In this document: piece after piece, positions 6,953 through 9,826 of the stretch
Position numbering within the stretch: position 1 is the stretch's first letter
Layout of the letters: every line of letters starts with the position of its first letter
Assembly: GCA_003158495.1 (NCBI GenBank)
Contig: PMJT01000185.1
Span: 1,159-10,984, forward strand
Length of the DNA stretch: 9,826 bases
Direction of reading: 5' to 3'
From: Chloroflexota bacterium
GTDB lineage: Bacteria; Chloroflexota; Limnocylindria; Limnocylindrales; CSP1-4
Notes under the pieces: generated by a model
Database searches by the model: none
What the model saw: the letters and a program-made list of their open reading frames with translations, nothing else
What the model was told of the DNA's origin: nothing
Made by a program: the position numbers and the translations under genes

Positions 6953-7570
6953 TCAGATCCCCAGTCGGAAGTCCGAAATGCTCTCGTTGGTCAGAGATAA
7001 CTCCTCGAAGACAGCGGACGTTCCTTCTCCGAGTGGACACTGGGTGCTGATCCCCACCCAGATCGATGCCGGGTAGTCATTCTTGAAAAGGCGAATCAAC
7101 TGCCAGCTCTGGGTGTCGAGCGAGTAGTAGAACCCGACGGTCTTCGTGTCCGAAGAGATCTTCATATGGACGCTCTTTGCGTCGACAACATCGTGGTTGT
7201 TGTCGTCGGAGGTCCCGATTGTGCGAACGGTGACCATCCTGGTCGTGTGGCGCTCGTCCATTTCCATCGCCATCTTCAGCCAGAGATCCGCCTTCACATA
7301 GATGTAGAGAGCCCCGGCGTCATATATCTCCAGGAACGTCGGTGTCACCCTGGCGGTGAGTGTGAATGGCTGTCCGTTGTCGGCCTCCGCCAGGAGCAGC
7401 GGTGCCGTGTTGTTGGACAGCTTCCCATCCGGGTCGCAGAAGTTGTCGCGCCTCGCATCGCTCGCCAGGGTGATCCTTCCGTCCTCGACGGTCGCGTTAG
7501 TGGCGGCCCCGTTGAGCGAGCTCGTGAAGGTGATCCCCGGCAGCTTGATGAGGCACTCTTCGGTCTTCAT
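6953..7570 (-). CDS. DUF1349 family protein (concanavalin-like fold)
   Basis: The 205-residue protein fits DUF1349, a family with a lectin/glucanase-like beta-sandwich whose biochemical role is not established; some members occur near sugar-use genes and some are annotated as 'regulation of enolase'. Visible marks are YDAGALYIYVKADLWLKMAMEM (split here as YDAGALYIY and DLWLKMAMEM, residues 83-104), FYYSLDTQSWQLIRLF (147-162), and WVGISTQCP followed by AVFEELSLT (171-194). No signal peptide is present. The ATG at 7570 has only a weak purine stretch (AGAAG) upstream. Base composition is lower than its neighbours: 56% G+C over 7081-7260 by hand count, with many Asn, Lys, Thr and Ile residues, hinting at later acquisition. 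It is co-directional with ddaH. Confidence 0.85.
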   Translation of the reverse strand: MKTEECLIKLPGITFTSSLNGAATNATVEDGRITLASDARRDNFCDPDGKLSNNTAPLLLAEADNGQPFTLTARVTPTFLEIYDAGALYIYVKADLWLKMAMEMDERHTTRMVTVRTIGTSDDNNHDVVDAKSVHMKISSDTKTVGFYYSLDTQSWQLIRLFKNDYPASIWVGISTQCPLGEGTSAVFEELSLTNESISDFRLGI

Positions 7571-7874
7571 GTCTTCTGGTTCTGTCCTTCCAGTTTCGCA
7601 AAGGACTTTGGATCGCGGGCCGTCCGATCAGCAGGGGTGCCCGCGGCCTACCGCCTGATTTCGCACTGGTGTGCCGAGATGGTATCCGACACGGCGGTCG
7701 TACTTGCGAAGTCGAACGAGGCTCGCGGCAGCCTCGTAGCCGCAGCGCGGAACGACCGCACCACGCATCGCCACCGGCCGGCAGCCCCGCACTTCTTTCC
7801 GGGGTGAGAACCTGCATGCGGTCGCCGAGTGGGCGATCGCCGGCGCCGAAGCCCATTGCCCGAGGAGTAGCTCG
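7571..7874. other. Unassigned region between divergent genes
   Basis: This is the divergent gap between the DUF1349 gene (minus) and the NifX-like gene (plus), so it should hold promoters for both, but I see no clear hexamer pair. A minus-strand frame of about 25 codons ends in a TGA that overlaps the DUF1349 ATG (ATGA), yet it begins right after a stop and has no start codon. A GC-rich hairpin (GAGGCT, six-base loop, AGCCTC) lies at 7718-7735. Short plus-strand frames such as ATG 7679 lack ribosome binding sites. Confidence 0.45.
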
Positions 7875-8201
7875 ATGATCGTTTGCCTGCCCGTAACCGC
7901 AGACGGCCAGGTCGGCCACAGCTGGGGTCGTGCCGACCGGGTCGCGATCGCCGATGTGGGCGAAACCGGCATAGGCCGATGGGACGAGTTCGAGGTCGGC
8001 TGGGACCAGACGCATGATGCGGCCGACCACGGCCAGCACCACGCGCGGATTGCCCGCTTCCTGATCGATCACAACGTGACATTCGTCGTGGCCGGGCACA
8101 TGGGCCCGCCGATGGTGCAGATGCTCGGCCAGATGGGCATCGGCCTGCGGCTCGACGCCGCCGGCGAAGCGCGTTCGGCGGCGATCGCCGCTCGCGGGTA
8201 G
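7875..8201 (+). CDS. Stand-alone NifX/NifB-C domain protein (FeMo-Co binding fold)
   Basis: At 108 residues this is a single dinitrogenase iron-molybdenum cofactor biosynthesis domain, the ribonuclease-H-like fold found in NifX, NafY and the NifB C-terminus. The signature is visible: MIVCLPVTADGQVGHSWGRAD at the N-terminus (first 21 residues: start MIVCLPVT, then GHSWGRAD), the middle HGQHHARIARFL, and the ending VVAGHMGPPMVQMLGQMGIGL region (AGHMGPPM, then GIGL). Many histidines (H15, H47, H52, H55, H56, H75) could bind metal. No nif gene is nearby, so a nitrogenase role is unlikely; stand-alone members are widespread in non-fixing prokaryotes and are thought to bind metal clusters. The start has GGAG seven bases upstream. 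It is convergent with the small gene at 8348. Confidence 0.87.
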   Translation: MIVCLPVTADGQVGHSWGRADRVAIADVGETGIGRWDEFEVGWDQTHDAADHGQHHARIARFLIDHNVTFVVAGHMGPPMVQMLGQMGIGLRLDAAGEARSAAIAARG

Positions 8202-8304
8202 CGGCCGCGGAGGGGCGCCGCGAGGGCCGGCTGCCCGGACCGCGGTTTCAATCGGGGCAGTCCCCCCTACCAGCCGTTATGTCGCTGCGCTCCATGGCGA
8301 ACCT

Positions 8305-8340
8305 CCCAGCGCCTTCTGGGGTCCGACCGCAGGTCGGGTC
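8305..8340. terminator. Tandem hairpins between convergent genes
   Basis: Two hairpins lie side by side in the convergent gap: CCCAG, six-base loop, CTGGG at 8305-8320, then CCGACC, GCA loop, GGTCGG at 8323-8337, extendable by wobble pairs. They could end transcription from both sides, but there is no T run, so the call is tentative. Confidence 0.35.
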
Positions 8341-8347
8341 CAATCGG

Positions 8348-8578
8348 TCAGATCTTGCGCAGAGCGATCTGGACCGCCTCGGGCTCGTTCCTTGCGTATT
8401 CGCCGCTCACGAGTGCTGAGTACCTCTCACCGAAGCTCTGCCACAAGCGCACCGCTTCGGACTGGGACTCTTCAGCCGAGGAGCCATGGCAGGCCACTAT
8501 GGCCCAGATGTAGGCACGCACCCGGCGCTCCTGCTCGGGAGCGATCTCAACTGGAAGGGGCGGCAGTGAAGTGGCCAT
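8348..8578 (-). CDS. Small protein of unknown function (76 aa)
   Basis: The product is a 76-residue soluble protein with no signal peptide or membrane segment. It begins MATSLPPLPVEIAPEQE and continues as what look like two or three helices, including RRVRAYIWAIVACHG, EAVRLWQSFGERYSAL and EPEAVQIALRKI. I do not recognise a family. The ATG at 8578 is strongly supported by AAGGAG six bases upstream, in AAGGAGATATCC, the best ribosome binding site in the window; the longer frame from 8623 has none. It is divergent from the DUF2461 gene and convergent with the NifX-like gene. The strong binding site and helical pattern argue for a real gene. Confidence 0.7.
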   Translation of the reverse strand: MATSLPPLPVEIAPEQERRVRAYIWAIVACHGSSAEESQSEAVRLWQSFGERYSALVSGEYARNEPEAVQIALRKI

Positions 8579-8854
8579 GGATATCTCCTTGTTTCGCCGA
8601 TGCTGCGCCGTCGAGCCTGTCACGCATATCGACCGTTGGTAAGCGACATCAAGTCGGACGGGTGGATCGGGCTCTGCCTGATGGACTGGCCCGACAGATG
8701 TCGAGGCACTCGAGTCGCAGACATGACCGCATCGCCCGCAGTCGCTCGGACAGGTCGCGACCGTTCATGCCCCGCATCACGTGGCGCTCCATCCCGGCCC
8801 CCCGGTGAGAAGATGTTTGCGTCCGCAGGCAGACCCGACAGGAGATCGATTGCC

Positions 8855-9562
8855 GTGACACCGACATTTCCCGGCTTCTCGCGCGAAGCCATCCAGTTCC
8901 TCGTGGACCTCGCCCTCCACAACGACCGATCGTGGTTCCAGCCGCACAAGGCCGACTACGAGCGTCTGCTCAAGGAGCCGCTCGAGTCGCTGTGCCTGGC
9001 ACTCGGAGAGCGTTTCGAGGCGCGCGGCATGCCCTTGCGGTCCGATCCGGCACGGTCCCCGTTCCGCATCTACCGCGACGTCCGCTTCTCGGCCGACAAG
9101 ACGCCGTACAAGACACACATCTCGGCCAGCTTCCCGTGGGCCGGCGAAGGCAGCGGCGGCGTCGGCGCGTACTTCCACTTTCAGCCGGGCGAGATGTTTG
9201 CCGGCGGCGGCATGTGGCACCCGGAACCTGCACAGCTCGCGGCGTGGCGTCGGGTCATTGACACGGACCCGGACACGGTCAAGGCCGCGATCGAGAGCCA
9301 CGAGTTCCTCTCGATGTTCGGGCACGTGGGGGGCGACAGCCTCAAGCGCGTCCCGACCGGCTTCGCCCCGGATCATCCGGCGGCAGAACTGCTCAAGCTC
9401 AAGGACGTGACTTTTGGGCGGCCGCTTGCGGACGACGACGTGCTTTCAACGGATCTACCGGACGTGCTGGTGACGACGTTCGCGGCCGCGATTCCGCTCC
9501 TGGCTTTGCTGGCCCGCCTCTCCCCCGCCGAGACTCGCGCTGGCTGGCTCCGGGGCGGATAG
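8855..9562 (+). CDS. DUF2461 / TIGR02453 family protein
   Basis: The 235-residue product belongs to the DUF2461 (TIGR02453) family, whose function is not known. Characteristic segments are FPGFSREAIQFLVDLALHNDRSWF (FPGFS at 5-9, NDRSWF at 23-28), FRIYRDVRFSADKTPYKTH (70-88), GVGAYFHFQPGE (102-113) and GGGMWHPEP (117-125). It covers the family's usual length of about 220 residues. I chose GTG at 8855, which puts the conserved FPGFS motif at the N-terminus and has AGGAG upstream, although the spacing of ten bases is long. An in-frame ATG at 8813 would add 14 poorly conserved-looking residues and is the alternative. A strong hairpin follows the stop codon at once. Confidence 0.9.
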   Translation: MTPTFPGFSREAIQFLVDLALHNDRSWFQPHKADYERLLKEPLESLCLALGERFEARGMPLRSDPARSPFRIYRDVRFSADKTPYKTHISASFPWAGEGSGGVGAYFHFQPGEMFAGGGMWHPEPAQLAAWRRVIDTDPDTVKAAIESHEFLSMFGHVGGDSLKRVPTGFAPDHPAAELLKLKDVTFGRPLADDDVLSTDLPDVLVTTFAAAIPLLALLARLSPAETRAGWLRGG

Positions 9563-9590
9563 CCGGGCGCCCAGGCCCCTCGGCGCCCGG
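9563..9590 (+). terminator. Hairpin directly after the DUF2461 stop
   Basis: CCGGGCGCC and GGCGCCCGG are perfect 9-bp arms around a ten-base loop, beginning at the base after the TAG. Such a stable stem in this position is probably a transcription terminator or 3'-end stabiliser. No T run follows (TAGGCAG). Confidence 0.55.
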
Positions 9591-9826
9591 TAGGCAGCCA
9601 CCCTCGGCGAGCGCGTCACTGGTCCGGGCCGGACGGCGTGGGCAGGTACTTCTGCCGCATCCACCGAACCCGTTCGGCTGTACCACCCGTCCCGGTGGGG
9701 TGTCCACAATGGTCAGCAGCCGGAGGGCGCAGAGATGTCGCCCGGTCGGCCGCGGAAGAACTGGTTCGGCGGCGAATCTTCCCTATGCCAGTCGGATGAC
9801 TCGACCGACACCTGCAGTAGCCGCAC
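9591..9826. other. Unassigned right end; possible gene start on plus strand
   Basis: No recognised gene. ATG 9735 on the plus strand has GGAGG eight bases upstream and stays open for 30 codons to the edge (MSPGRPRKNWFGGESS...). On the minus strand a frame open at the edge ends with TGA at 9715-9713 (last residues RGRPGDISAPSGC). The two overlap, and the visible part is too short to choose. Confidence 0.3.

Noticed and set aside
8600..8854. N-terminal extension of the DUF2461 frame back to 8600
   Set aside because: The extension is Arg-rich, lies in the divergent intergenic region and has no family similarity; the conserved domain begins right after GTG 8855.
1..9826. CRISPR arrays, retrons, toxin-antitoxin pairs, anti-phage clusters, insertion sequences, tRNA genes
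   Set aside because: I looked for regularly spaced repeats, terminal inverted repeats, transposase or reverse transcriptase motifs and tRNA T-loop sequences and saw none. The gene set looks like ordinary chromosome.

Overview
The window is GC-rich chromosomal DNA carrying ordinary, single-copy housekeeping and metabolic genes. I see no rRNA, tRNA, CRISPR array, transposase or phage gene. A high-GC soil or groundwater bacterium, for example in Chloroflexota or a neighbouring phylum, would fit. This rests on strong third-position GC, a bacterial CHC2/Toprim DnaG with a TTG start, a mix of Shine-Dalgarno and apparently leaderless genes, and the gene content. The phylum is a guess.

Layout: (1) 1-1757, minus strand: dnaG primase, running off the left edge, lacking only its extreme C-terminus. 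(2) 1758-2059: dnaG leader and promoter region, an AT-rich island (48% GC over 1861-1960) with three stacked inverted repeats. (3) 2060-2590, minus strand: a small lipoprotein of unknown function. (4) 2778-4952, plus strand, divergent from the lipoprotein: an S9 prolyl-oligopeptidase-family serine peptidase. (5) 4953-5258: a convergent gap with short repeats. (6) 5259-7570, minus strand: MBL-fold hydrolase, dimethylarginine dimethylaminohydrolase (DDAH) and a DUF1349 protein. The first two look leaderless and so may each have their own promoter, although all three point the same way. (7) 7571-7874: an unassigned gap. (8) 7875-8201, plus strand: a stand-alone NifX/NifB-C-type (FeMo-Co binding) domain protein. 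(9) 8348-8578, minus strand: a 76-residue unknown protein with a strong ribosome binding site. (10) 8855-9562, plus strand: a DUF2461/TIGR02453 protein followed by a strong hairpin. (11) 9591-9826: unassigned tail.

The genes do not form one obvious pathway; neighbours change direction often and look independently transcribed. No new multi-gene system is convincingly visible. The most unusual structure is the regulatory DNA ahead of dnaG: a G/C-tract dyad lies inside a promoter with an unusually long spacer, next to a 16-bp perfect palindrome, with a second palindrome with 11-bp arms in the predicted leader.
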